DNA from: an uncultured Paraburkholderia sp.
GTDB lineage: Bacteria; Pseudomonadota; Gammaproteobacteria; Burkholderiales; Burkholderiaceae
Assembly: GCA_937917025.1 (NCBI GenBank)
Contig: CALFSF010000277.1
Location: 1 to 7,732, forward strand
Length of the DNA: 7,732 bases
Reading direction: 5' to 3'
In this document: one piece after another, positions 1 to 6,994 of the stretch
How positions within the stretch are numbered: the first letter of the stretch is position 1
Layout: every line of letters starts with the position of its first letter
The notes under the pieces: generated by a model
Seen by the model: the letters and a program-made list of their open reading frames with translations, nothing else
What the model was told of the DNA's origin: nothing
Databases searched by the model: none
Made by a program: the position numbers and the translations under genes

Positions 1-9
1 TTTCAACAT
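1..9 (-). CDS. Start of an unidentified gene, cut by the left edge
   Basis: Reading the minus strand, an ATG at 9-7 is followed by TTG and AAA (Met-Leu-Lys) before the window ends. It is preceded by a near-ideal Shine-Dalgarno sequence, AAGGAGGAGAG, at 20-10, which is better than that of most genes in this window. The gene lies 80 bp downstream of the minus-strand DUF1254/DUF1214 gene and in the same orientation, so it could be the next gene of that transcript. Three codons cannot identify the product. The call rests only on the ribosome binding site and the start codon. Confidence 0.5.
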
Positions 10-55
10 CTCTCCTCCTTGATTCGTACAGTTAACCCCGTTCCGGTCTCGAACG

Positions 56-69
56 CCGGATCGATCCGG
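56..69. repeat. 14-bp perfect palindrome in a short intergenic gap
   Basis: CCGGATCGATCCGG reads the same on both strands. It lies in the 80-bp gap between the stop of the minus-strand DUF1254/DUF1214 gene and the next minus-strand start. A second short palindrome, GCACGTGC, is at 75-82. No T-run follows on the minus strand, so it does not look like an intrinsic terminator. It could be an operator or simply chance in GC-rich DNA. Confidence 0.3.
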
Positions 70-89
70 TTAATGCACGTGCCGTCTGC

Positions 90-1475
90 TCATGATTCGA
101 TGCGCCGGATCGGAGGCCAGGAAAAGCGCTGCTCCAGATGTGCCGCGCCCGGGATATACACGCGCAACGTCACATAGAACGGCGCGGCCGGTGCGGGCAG
201 CCAGTTGCATTGCAGCGCGGCGTCCCGCGGCGCCTGCGCGGACAGCCGCAGCGTCAGGCCCGCTTCGTCGTACCGTAAGTGCGCGGAGCGGTCGCCGATC
301 GAGTAACGGTCGATGACGTTGTCCACCAGCATGCACGACGCCTTGTCGTACATCGTGAGCGACCAGAACGCCTGTGCCTGCGGCAGGCCGCCCGGTGCGA
401 ACGTCAGCTCGTACGCGTGGCGTCCGTCGAGCGGCCGTCCTTCGCTGTCGCAGTCGGCGGAGAAATACATCGCCTCCTCGATGCCCAGCGCGCCGATGTA
501 GTTCCAGCAGACATGCGCGCGTGCGAAGTAGTCGTCGCCGAACGAATCGCGCACCTCGACCGGCAGGAACCAGCCGCCGCCGAGCGCCGACGGATGCGGC
601 ACGTCCAGTTCCGCGATCACGGCTTCGAGCGCCGCGCCGAGTGCGGCGAACGCATCCTCGTCGGGCACGGCAGACGTCGACGCATCGAAACCCGTGCCGA
701 TGCCGACAGCGGCAAACCGGCCCACGTACGCATGCTCCGCGGCCGGAGGCGGATTGCGCAGCAGCGCGGCGTTGACGACTTCGGCATAGCGGCGCGCGTC
801 GCTGGCCGTTTCGCTTCGCTCCATGCCGACGTCAAAGCGTCGTTGCGCGGGGCCGCCATCGATCGTCGTCAGACGAAAGCGGTCCTGCAGCGCATGCACG
901 GCCGGCAGATCCTGCGGGCCATCCACCAGCACGCGCCCGATCATCCAGACGTCGCGCGTCGGGCAGGCGATGGGCGTGATATCCGTCAGATCGATATCGG
1001 CGGGCAGCGGTGTGTCGCGGTGATACAGCAGGAATTTTCCCGCGCCGTTGCCCGTCGTGCGCGTGCCGATGGAATTGAACGGATTCGTATAAAAGTCGAG
1101 CAGACCAAGCACGTAGTAGCGGTCGGCCGTATCGGGCACCGTCATCAGCAGCGGCGCGTCGCCAACGTCGAGCCACGCGCTGATGTACAGCGTGTCGTTG
1201 TTGGGCGTCACGACCTTGCGATGTTGCGGACCGAGCAGCTGGCGGTCGCGCATCAGGCGGTTGAGCCAGCAGAGCGTCGAATCCGGGCTCTCGCCGGCGA
1301 ACTGGCCGCCGTCGTCGCGACGCGGACACGTCGTCGCGCGCGAACGCGCCATTTCGAATAGCGGCAGCGTGTAGAGCACGGCGTCGCGGGCGAGCGCCGC
1401 GAGATCATCCGCCGGGCGCGGGGTTGCAACAGGATGCGCATGCGTCGTGGCGCATTCGCTTGTGGAAAGGGACAT
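90..1475 (-). CDS. DUF1254 and DUF1214 domain-containing protein (461 aa)
   Basis: This is a two-domain protein of unknown biochemical role. The DUF1254 region covers roughly residues 30-205 and contains TPNNDTLYISAWLD (90-103), RYYVLGLLDFYTN (119-131) and CPTRDVWMIGRVLVDG (171-186). The DUF1214 region covers roughly 300-455 and contains DDYFARA (314-320), EEAMYF (333-338), AFWSLTMYD (369-377), RYSIGDRS (390-397) and NWLPAPAAPFY (424-434). The length is typical for proteins carrying both domains. Residues 1-22 have no hydrophobic core, so I see no signal peptide and expect a cytoplasmic protein, although some family members are exported. The ATG at 1475 is supported by GGAG (plus-strand 1484-1487), 8 nt upstream. 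It is divergent from a second protein of the same family at 1721-3022 and shares the motif order with it. The family call is firm; the function is unknown. Confidence 0.9.
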   Translation of the reverse strand: MSLSTSECATTHAHPVATPRPADDLAALARDAVLYTLPLFEMARSRATTCPRRDDGGQFAGESPDSTLCWLNRLMRDRQLLGPQHRKVVTPNNDTLYISAWLDVGDAPLLMTVPDTADRYYVLGLLDFYTNPFNSIGTRTTGNGAGKFLLYHRDTPLPADIDLTDITPIACPTRDVWMIGRVLVDGPQDLPAVHALQDRFRLTTIDGGPAQRRFDVGMERSETASDARRYAEVVNAALLRNPPPAAEHAYVGRFAAVGIGTGFDASTSAVPDEDAFAALGAALEAVIAELDVPHPSALGGGWFLPVEVRDSFGDDYFARAHVCWNYIGALGIEEAMYFSADCDSEGRPLDGRHAYELTFAPGGLPQAQAFWSLTMYDKASCMLVDNVIDRYSIGDRSAHLRYDEAGLTLRLSAQAPRDAALQCNWLPAPAAPFYVTLRVYIPGAAHLEQRFSWPPIRRIES

Positions 1476-1720
1476 GAATACCGCTCCGTATGACAGGACA
1501 AAGAGACGGAATCAAGCCTACGCCGGCCATCGCATAACGGAACCAGGGTTTCGCCATGTTAAACACTTTGGACGGGACGCCTGCCTATACTGGCCTGACA
1601 CCATCCGCGGGCGGACGCGGTGTGCGACAACCATTGCCGGTGGAGCGGCCCTGGTGCCGCACGCTGCCCACCGCCCGCGCGGAGACATATACACGCAGTC
1701 ACCCAGGAGGACGTTCCAGC
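1476..1720. promoter_or_regulatory. Divergent intergenic region between two DUF1254/DUF1214 genes
   Basis: These 245 bp must carry the signals for both divergent genes unless transcripts enter from outside. The best -10-like element for the plus-strand gene is TATACT at 1586-1591, but it has no good -35 at the right distance: TTGGAC at 1568-1573 is only 12 bp away. A small inverted repeat, GCGGC/GCCGC, lies around 1645-1660. I found no convincing minus-strand promoter, sigma-54 site, riboswitch or clear operator. The region is regulatory by position more than by motif. Confidence 0.4.
1705..1710 (+). promoter_or_regulatory. Ribosome binding site that fixes the 1721 start
   Basis: AGGAGG lies 10 nt before the ATG at 1721. 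The open frame continues upstream to an ATG at 1556, but that extension has no Shine-Dalgarno sequence. Its translation also resembles nothing in the family, whereas the protein that begins at 1721 starts directly in family-like sequence. Confidence 0.75.
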
Positions 1721-3022
1721 ATGACCAGTAACACCGCACAGGAAGAGTGGGCCTATGTGGCCGGCGTTCAGGCCTACGTCTACGGCTATCCGCTCGTCGA
1801 GATCGTCAGGACGTGCGCGCTGATGACGGCCGTCGATGCGCCCACCGAATACGGACGCGCGCCGGTCAACCAGTTTTCGCACTGTCCGCGGCCGTGGACG
1901 CATGAGGACCGCGACGTCGTCACGCCGGCCAACGACCTGCTGTACTCGATGGCCTGGCTGAACCTGGCCGACGGCCCGGTCGTGCTGGCGATGCCCGCCC
2001 CGACCGGCCGCTACTTCGTGATCGAGCTGGTCGACGCGTACAGCGACAACTTTCGCAATCTCGGCCCGCGCGTCGTGGGTCCGGACGCATCGCGCTTCGC
2101 GCTGGTCGGCCCCGACTGGTCCGGCACGCTGCCCGACGGCACGGAGGAAATCCGCTGTCCGACGAATCTGGTGTGGGTGCTGGGGCGCGTGCTGATCGAC
2201 GGCGCCGACGACATGCAGGAAGCGCGCGCCTTCCAGGCGCAGTTCACGCTGACGGCAACCGGCCAAAGCCGGCTGCCGCAGTCAGTCGTCGACTATCAGC
2301 CGTCGAGCCCCTCGGACATCGCGTTCTTCGACAATCTTGCGCGCGCGATGCAGGACAACCCGCCGCCCGCGCGCGACGCGGGCCTCGTCGCGCAGTTCGC
2401 GCGCCTCGGTCTCGCGCGCGGCCGGCGTGTCGATACGGGACCTGCCGGCGAAGCGCGGCTCGCGGGCCTGCAACGTGCCGCGAAGGCAGGCGCGCAGCTC
2501 ATCGAAGGCCATACGCGCAGCCGGCGCGCGCAGCCGTGGTCGATCAACTATGCGGGCGGGCGCCTCGGCACCGATTACCTCGCGCGCGCATGCACGGCGA
2601 TGAAAGGCCTCGGCGCGCTCGCGAGCGACGAAGCGCTCTACGCGCTCGGCGACTTCGACGCGAACGGCGAGCAGCTCGATGGCGCGCGGCAGTACGTGCT
2701 GCATTTCCCGGCGGGACAACTGCCGCCCGTCGATGCGTTCTGGTCCGTGTCGATCTACGGCAGCGACTTCTACTTCGCGGACAATCCGATCCGGCGCTAC
2801 GCGATAGGCGACCGCTCGCGCAACCTGCGCCGCGGCAAGGACGGATCGCTCGACATCCAGATCCAGCACACGGAGCCGCGACAGGGCATCTCGAACTGGC
2901 TTCCGGCGCCCGCGGGACGCTTCTATCTGATCCTGCGTCTGTACCATCCGCGCAAGGATATCCTGACACGCGACTACGTCATTCCGGCTGTCCGGCGGGT
3001 CGACGAAAGCACCGCTCGCTGA
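1721..3022 (+). CDS. DUF1254 and DUF1214 domain-containing protein (433 aa), second copy
   Basis: This is a family relative of the divergent gene at 90-1475, with the same motif order. DUF1254 region: VQAYVYGYPLVEI (16-28), TPANDLLYSMAWL (68-80), RYFVIELVDAYSDNF (97-111) and CPTNLVWVLGRVLIDG (146-161). DUF1214 region: TDYLARA (284-290), DEALYAL (303-309), AFWSVSIYG (339-347), RYAIGDRS (359-366) and NWLPAPAGRFY (392-402). The TPxND segment, the IGDRS segment and the NWLPAP segment are conserved in both copies. The two diverge in the N-terminus and in the linker between domains (about 185-270 here), so they look like old paralogues or separate acquisitions and not a recent duplication. No signal peptide is visible. 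The ATG at 1721 was chosen over 1556 because of its AGGAGG. The gene ends just before a strong terminator. Function unknown. Confidence 0.9.
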   Translation: MTSNTAQEEWAYVAGVQAYVYGYPLVEIVRTCALMTAVDAPTEYGRAPVNQFSHCPRPWTHEDRDVVTPANDLLYSMAWLNLADGPVVLAMPAPTGRYFVIELVDAYSDNFRNLGPRVVGPDASRFALVGPDWSGTLPDGTEEIRCPTNLVWVLGRVLIDGADDMQEARAFQAQFTLTATGQSRLPQSVVDYQPSSPSDIAFFDNLARAMQDNPPPARDAGLVAQFARLGLARGRRVDTGPAGEARLAGLQRAAKAGAQLIEGHTRSRRAQPWSINYAGGRLGTDYLARACTAMKGLGALASDEALYALGDFDANGEQLDGARQYVLHFPAGQLPPVDAFWSVSIYGSDFYFADNPIRRYAIGDRSRNLRRGKDGSLDIQIQHTEPRQGISNWLPAPAGRFYLILRLYHPRKDILTRDYVIPAVRRVDESTAR

Positions 3023-3037
3023 CCTCGCTGACAGACG

Positions 3038-3074
3038 AAGCGGCCTGCCCGGGACACCCGGACAGGCCGCTTTT
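3038..3074 (+). terminator. Rho-independent terminator between convergent genes
   Basis: A 16-bp left arm (3038-3053) pairs with a right arm (3057-3072) with a single mismatch around a 3-nt loop. The T-run TTTT occupies 3071-3074 on the plus strand. It sits 15 bp after the stop of the plus-strand DUF1254/DUF1214 gene. On the minus strand the same hairpin follows the MFS gene but is trailed only by TT, so it may also work, more weakly, in that direction. Confidence 0.85.
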
Positions 3075-3100
3075 CATACAACATCCCGATTACGTGATCG

Positions 3101-4444
3101 TTACGCCGCTTCTCCGCCCCGCGACGGTGTGCCTGCCGCGCTCATCGTCACATCGCCAGCGTTCGCGGAGTGCAAGCGCTGCAACCGCTGCACGGATCGT
3201 TCCGGATTCATCAGCCACACACCCAGCAGGCCCGACGGCACCAGCACGCAGCCCAGCACGGTGAACCCGTGTCTGAAACCTTCTGCCATACCGCCCGCGC
3301 CGCCGACAAAATGACCCATCAACGCCGGCGCGACGAGCCCCGCGAGCGTGCCAAGCGACGCGTTGATGCCAAGCCATGCGGCGCGCTGCGTCGTGGGTGT
3401 CACTTCACCGATCATCAGCGGCGCGAAGAAGAAAATCAGCTGGCTCAGCACGTTGCTCGCCGCGAGGCACGCGACCTTCGCGCCCGCGCCGATCTGCGTC
3501 GTCGTGCCGAAGAGCGCGAGCCCCGCCAGCGCGATCGGCACACTCGCCATGACGCCGCGCGAGAGTCGTGAACTCACCCCGCGCGCCGTCATCCACTGCG
3601 AAGCGGCCGACACGGCGAGCGTCACCGGAATGCCCGCGCAGACGATCAGCGAGAACAGCCAGCCCACGTCCGCCGCCGGATAGCCGAGCGCAAGGCGCAG
3701 ATAGACGGGAAACCACGTGAAGCCCACCGACAGCACGGCGTATCCGACGAAGGTGAGCACCACGCATCCGAGCAGCGTCCGGTCGCATATCAAGTCCCGA
3801 TAACGCGCGCGCACGGGCACATGCGTCCGCACGTCGGCATTCACGGGCGACACGGCCGCGTGATCGTCGACCGTGCCTTCTTCGCCGAGCAGCAGCCATA
3901 CGACGGTCCACGCGCAGCCCGCCAGCCCGAGCGCGAGGAACGCGCTGTGCCAGTCGTAGTGAATGATCAGGTAAGTGAGGACCGGACCCGCCACCAGCAT
4001 GCCGGTGTTCGCGCCTTGCAGCACGATCGCGCACGGCAGGTTGCGTTTGCTGTTGTCGAACCATTTATACGTCGCGTGGAGCGCGAGCGGATACGCGGGT
4101 CCTTCACCCGCGCCGAGCACCACGCGGCATGCGATCAGCAGCGGAAACGACGCCGCGCCCACGAGCGGAAACTGCACGACGGCCCAGATGATCGACAGCA
4201 CCGCCAGCAGCCATTTCGTCTTGATGCGGTTCGCCGCGAAGCCGAACAGCACGCCCGAAATCGAAAACAGCAGAAAGAAGCTGCTGCCGACCATCCCGAG
4301 CTGCTGCGGCGACAACCCCAGGTCGTGCATCATCGGCACGGCGGCCAGCCCGACAACGGCCTTGTCGGCGAAATTGATCAGCATGAACAGAAACATCATG
4401 ACGACGACGATCCATCCGCGCCATCGATTTGCTATGGGAAACAT
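3101..4444 (-). CDS. MFS transporter, anion:cation symporter (ACS) type (447 aa)
   Basis: This is an inner-membrane secondary transporter with about twelve hydrophobic segments in two halves, separated by a polar loop at about residues 188-218. TM1 covers about 10-33 and ends in NFADKAVVGLAA (24-35), the ACS-type equivalent of the DR/DK motif. The loop between TM2 and TM3 carries GFAANRIKTKW (68-78), a form of MFS motif A. GAGEGPAYPLALHATYKWF (111-129) is a further hallmark of the ACS branch. This branch usually moves organic anions such as sugar acids and carboxylates with protons; the substrate here is not readable. The ATG at 4444 is preceded by AAGGAGG (4449-4455) at a 4-nt spacing. The gene follows the porin stop by 36 bp in the same orientation, so the two are probably co-transcribed and form an outer- plus inner-membrane uptake pair. 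The C-terminal tail after about 412 is hydrophilic. Confidence 0.9.
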   Translation of the reverse strand: MFPIANRWRGWIVVVMMFLFMLINFADKAVVGLAAVPMMHDLGLSPQQLGMVGSSFFLLFSISGVLFGFAANRIKTKWLLAVLSIIWAVVQFPLVGAASFPLLIACRVVLGAGEGPAYPLALHATYKWFDNSKRNLPCAIVLQGANTGMLVAGPVLTYLIIHYDWHSAFLALGLAGCAWTVVWLLLGEEGTVDDHAAVSPVNADVRTHVPVRARYRDLICDRTLLGCVVLTFVGYAVLSVGFTWFPVYLRLALGYPAADVGWLFSLIVCAGIPVTLAVSAASQWMTARGVSSRLSRGVMASVPIALAGLALFGTTTQIGAGAKVACLAASNVLSQLIFFFAPLMIGEVTPTTQRAAWLGINASLGTLAGLVAPALMGHFVGGAGGMAEGFRHGFTVLGCVLVPSGLLGVWLMNPERSVQRLQRLHSANAGDVTMSAAGTPSRGGEAA

Positions 4445-4480
4445 GTTGCCTCCTTGACCGTAGCATGCCAGATGCGCGCG

Positions 4481-5704
4481 TTAGAACCGCTCCTGCAACG
4501 CGAGGCGCACGCCGATCTGATGGTTCGTCGTGGACGGGCTGAAGCCGCTGATCGAAGCCACCGCCGGCTGGCCGAGCGAATCGCGGCCGCTCGCGCGCTG
4601 CAGCACGGTCAGCAGATAGACGCTCGTGCGCTTCGACAGGTTGTAGATCGTACCCAGATCGAGCTGAAGATATTTCGCGCCGCCGTCGCCATTCACCGAG
4701 TTGCGGTCCGTGTAATGGATCGCGCTGCCGACGAGCCACGCCGGCGTGATCTGCGAGCGCGCGCTCAGCTCGAAGCTCGTGAACGCAGCGGTGCCCGTAT
4801 ACCCCAGCGGGTTCGGACCCGACGACGAACCGAGCCCCTCGAAACGCGTATTCGTCACGACAAAGCCGAGCGTGACCGCGCTGAACGCGTACTGGAGCGC
4901 GGCGCCCGCAAGCTGGGTCGTCTTCGCGGACGCGTAGCCCGCATCGACCGGATACGACTCGGGCGTCGCCGGCGAGCCGAACGAACCGATGTTGTTGGCC
5001 GTCGTCGTGCCCTTGTTCGGCGTCGTGCCATACAGCGACACGTTGGGGTCGCGCGCGTTCAGGTAGCCGGCCGCGACCAGCAGCGAGCCCACGCCGTAAT
5101 GCGCGCCGAGCGACCAGAGCTGGTTCTGCGTCGCGCTCCCGGCGACGCCGCCGAGGCTGTAGAGACCCGCCGCCGCGAAGCCGTGGTAATCGGGCGTGCG
5201 GAACTTGATCGCGTTGTTGATCCGGCTCGTGTTCGACAGGCTGTCGACGTCGTCCGGCTGCGCGCCCATGTAGCCGGCCCACTGGCCTGTCGCCGTCAGC
5301 GGCTGCACGAAGTCGGTGTACGTGTCGTATTGCCGGCCGACCGTGACGCTGCCGAATCCGCCCTGCAAACCGATATACGCCTGGCGGCCGAACTCCGCGC
5401 CGCCCTGGGCGAGCGCGCCGTTGTTCAGCGTGTAGCCGCTTTCCAGCACGAACACGGTTTGAAGGCCGCCACCCAGATCCTCGACACCGCGCAGGCCCCA
5501 GCGGCTGCCCGCGACACCGTTCGCGCTCCCGTCGCTCACCGCGAACTGGTGCGCGCCGTTCAGGCCCGACGCCGTTCGCGATGTCTGCGTGTTGTTGACG
5601 TACGTGAGGCCGAAATCGATCAGGCCGTAGAGCGTGACGCTGCTCTGTGCGTGCGCGCTGAACGCGAGTGTGCCGAGCAGCCAGCCGAGGTGCCGGATTT
5701 TCAT
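4481..5704 (-). CDS. Outer-membrane trimeric porin, Burkholderiales type (407 aa)
   Basis: This is a general-diffusion beta-barrel porin of the Gram-negative porin family common in Burkholderia relatives. A signal peptide occupies residues 1-19 (MKIRH, a hydrophobic core, then SAHA) and the mature protein would begin QSSVTLYGLID. Family hallmarks are GSRWGLRGVEDLGGGLQTVF (about 65-84), FGRQAYIGLQGGFGSVTVGR (about 102-121) and a final Phe, the residue recognised by the barrel-assembly machinery. The rest alternates polar and nonpolar residues and is rich in Gly, Ser, Thr and Asn, as expected of strands and loops. I placed the start at the ATG at 5704 and not at the in-frame TTG at 5710: GGAGA then stands 7 nt upstream, and the Lys/Arg-containing signal-peptide N-region begins properly. 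It lies between the acyl-CoA dehydrogenase and the MFS permease, suggesting nutrient entry for that pathway. Substrate selectivity is unknown. Confidence 0.92.
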   Translation of the reverse strand: MKIRHLGWLLGTLAFSAHAQSSVTLYGLIDFGLTYVNNTQTSRTASGLNGAHQFAVSDGSANGVAGSRWGLRGVEDLGGGLQTVFVLESGYTLNNGALAQGGAEFGRQAYIGLQGGFGSVTVGRQYDTYTDFVQPLTATGQWAGYMGAQPDDVDSLSNTSRINNAIKFRTPDYHGFAAAGLYSLGGVAGSATQNQLWSLGAHYGVGSLLVAAGYLNARDPNVSLYGTTPNKGTTTANNIGSFGSPATPESYPVDAGYASAKTTQLAGAALQYAFSAVTLGFVVTNTRFEGLGSSSGPNPLGYTGTAAFTSFELSARSQITPAWLVGSAIHYTDRNSVNGDGGAKYLQLDLGTIYNLSKRTSVYLLTVLQRASGRDSLGQPAVASISGFSPSTTNHQIGVRLALQERF

Positions 5705-5710
5705 GGACAA

Positions 5711-5716
5711 GTCTCC
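5711..5716 (-). promoter_or_regulatory. Ribosome binding site that fixes the porin start
   Basis: On the minus strand GGAGAC lies immediately before the TTG codon at 5710 and 6 nt before the ATG at 5704. The spacing suits the ATG and leaves none for the TTG. The stretch just upstream (about 5718-5747) is distinctly AT-rich compared with its surroundings, which would fit an unstructured leader or a porin-specific promoter, but I could not define clear -35 and -10 boxes. Confidence 0.6.
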
Positions 5717-5741
5717 AATGTCAGATTTTGTTTATGTGGGT

Positions 5742-5777
5742 AAAACCAGCGCGAGGCGATCGAACGATCGCGCTCGC
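5742..5777 (-). terminator. Hairpin after the acyl-CoA dehydrogenase, possible weak terminator
   Basis: An imperfect inverted repeat at 5751-5777 begins one base after the acyl-CoA dehydrogenase stop; the arms GCGAGGCGATCG and CGATCGCGCTCGC pair with one bulge. On the minus strand it is followed by GCTGG and then TTTT (5745-5742). The T-run is short and displaced, so termination would be partial at best. It could lower read-through into the porin gene, or protect the 3' end of a processed transcript. Confidence 0.4.
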
Positions 5778-5778
5778 G

Positions 5779-6963
5779 TCACTGCCCCCGACGCGTCTCG
5801 CGCGCGGGCGGCGCGTACTGCCTGAGCGCGCGCTGCGCGATCGCGGCGCGATGCACTTCCGATGCGCCGTCGAAGATGCGAAACGGGCGCACCTCGCGAT
5901 ATAGCGCGGACAACACGGTGTCGCCCGAGATGCCGAACGCGCCGGTCAGCTGCACCGCGCGGTCAACCACCCGGCCGACGGCCTCGGAGACAAAAACCTT
6001 CGCCATCGACGATTCCTGCTTCACGGACTGTCCGGCATCCATGCGCGTCGCGACGTCGTACGTCATCAGGCGGGCGGCATACAGGTCGATCTGCGAATCG
6101 GCGATCAGCGTCTGCACGGCCTGGTGCTGCGCGAGCGGCTTGCCGAACGAGTCGCGTCCCGCGACGTAGCGCGCGGCGATATCGAGCGCGCGTTGCGCCG
6201 CGCCGATGAACCGCATGCAATGCGTGAGACGCGCGGGTTCGAGCCGCAACTGCGCGTGGCCGAAGCCTTCGCCGACCTGGCCCAGCACCGCGTCGTCGCC
6301 GACCGTGCAGCTCTCGAAGGCCAGTTCGCAATGCGAGCTGATGAAGCCGTCGAGCGCATCGATCACGCGCACCATCCGGTAGCCCGGCGTATCGGTATCG
6401 ACGATGAACATCGTCGGTCCGCTGTCGGTCTGGGCCATCACGATCGCGAAGTCCGCGCCGAGCGCGCCGCTGATGAACCACTTGCGGCCGTCGATCACCC
6501 ACCGGCCGTCGCGCCGGGTCGCGCGCGTGAGCAGCATCGACGGATCGGAGCCCGCGCCAGGCGGCGGCTCCGTCATCGCGAAACACGATCTCGCGGTGCC
6601 CGCCGCCAGCGGCTTCAGGTAGCGCTCGCGCTGCGCGCCGGTACACAGGCTCGCGAGCATCAGGATGTTGGTTTCGTCAGGCGGTCCGGCGTGCAGCGCG
6701 TGCGGGCCGAGCAGGCTGCGTCCGGCCTCTTCGAGAATCACGGCGCGCTCGCGAAACGACAGCCCGAGGCCGCCGAGTTCGCGCGCGATGCCAGGGCCGA
6801 GTACGCCGGCTGCGCGCGCTTTCTCGCGCAAGGCATGGATCACCTTGTCCTGTGCGGCGAAGTCGTGCGCCAGTGCGTTGTCCTCGCACGGGATCACGTC
6901 TTCGTCGATGAACGCGCGTACGCGCAGTCGAAGCGTTTCCAGCGGTGTCTGGGTCGCGTTCAT
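5779..6963 (-). CDS. Acyl-CoA dehydrogenase family protein (394 aa)
   Basis: This is an FAD-dependent enzyme expected to introduce the alpha-beta double bond into an acyl-CoA and pass electrons to electron-transfer flavoprotein in the cytoplasm. The N-terminal helical domain covers about residues 1-125. The middle beta domain carries CFAMTEPPPGAGSDPS (127-142) and DGRKWFISGA (158-167), the usual flavin and substrate contacts. The C-terminal helical domain carries RDSFGKPLAQHQAVQTLIAD (270-289) and QLTGAFGISGD (338-348). Where medium-chain enzymes have the catalytic Glu of an EGT motif, this protein reads RIFDGASEVHR (362-372), with Asp365 at that position. DGxxEVH is the form I associate with ACAD10/ACAD11-like members, so activity is plausible but the chain-length class is uncertain. 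The ATG at 6963 has a purine-rich GGGAGGGA (6969-6976) upstream. It starts 31 bp after the acyl-CoA synthetase fragment, as expected of an operon. Confidence 0.92.
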   Translation of the reverse strand: MNATQTPLETLRLRVRAFIDEDVIPCEDNALAHDFAAQDKVIHALREKARAAGVLGPGIARELGGLGLSFRERAVILEEAGRSLLGPHALHAGPPDETNILMLASLCTGAQRERYLKPLAAGTARSCFAMTEPPPGAGSDPSMLLTRATRRDGRWVIDGRKWFISGALGADFAIVMAQTDSGPTMFIVDTDTPGYRMVRVIDALDGFISSHCELAFESCTVGDDAVLGQVGEGFGHAQLRLEPARLTHCMRFIGAAQRALDIAARYVAGRDSFGKPLAQHQAVQTLIADSQIDLYAARLMTYDVATRMDAGQSVKQESSMAKVFVSEAVGRVVDRAVQLTGAFGISGDTVLSALYREVRPFRIFDGASEVHRAAIAQRALRQYAPPARETRRGQ

Positions 6964-6994
6964 AAGGCTCCCTCCCGATACGGTGCGGTGCGTT

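Noticed and set aside
279..1361. A 360-codon plus-strand open frame antisense to the first DUF1254/DUF1214 gene
   Set aside because: It is Arg-rich, domain-free and fully inside a well-supported gene on the other strand; it is a composition artefact.
1568..1591. TTGGAC and TATACT as a sigma-70 promoter
   Set aside because: The spacing is 12 bp instead of about 17, and no better -35 was found at the right distance from TATACT.
1556..1720. A 55-residue N-terminal extension of the plus-strand DUF1254/DUF1214 protein
   Set aside because: It has no ribosome binding site at 1556, no signal-peptide or family-like sequence, and there is a clear AGGAGG before the ATG at 1721.
5705..5710. TTG at 5710 as the porin start codon
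   Set aside because: It directly abuts the Shine-Dalgarno sequence, leaving no spacer. The ATG at 5704 has proper spacing and begins a normal signal peptide.
3821..5743. A 640-codon plus-strand open frame antisense to the porin and MFS genes
   Set aside because: The translation is dominated by Arg, Ala and Glu with no recognisable domain, while the opposite strand encodes two clear families. Long antisense frames are expected in DNA this GC-rich.
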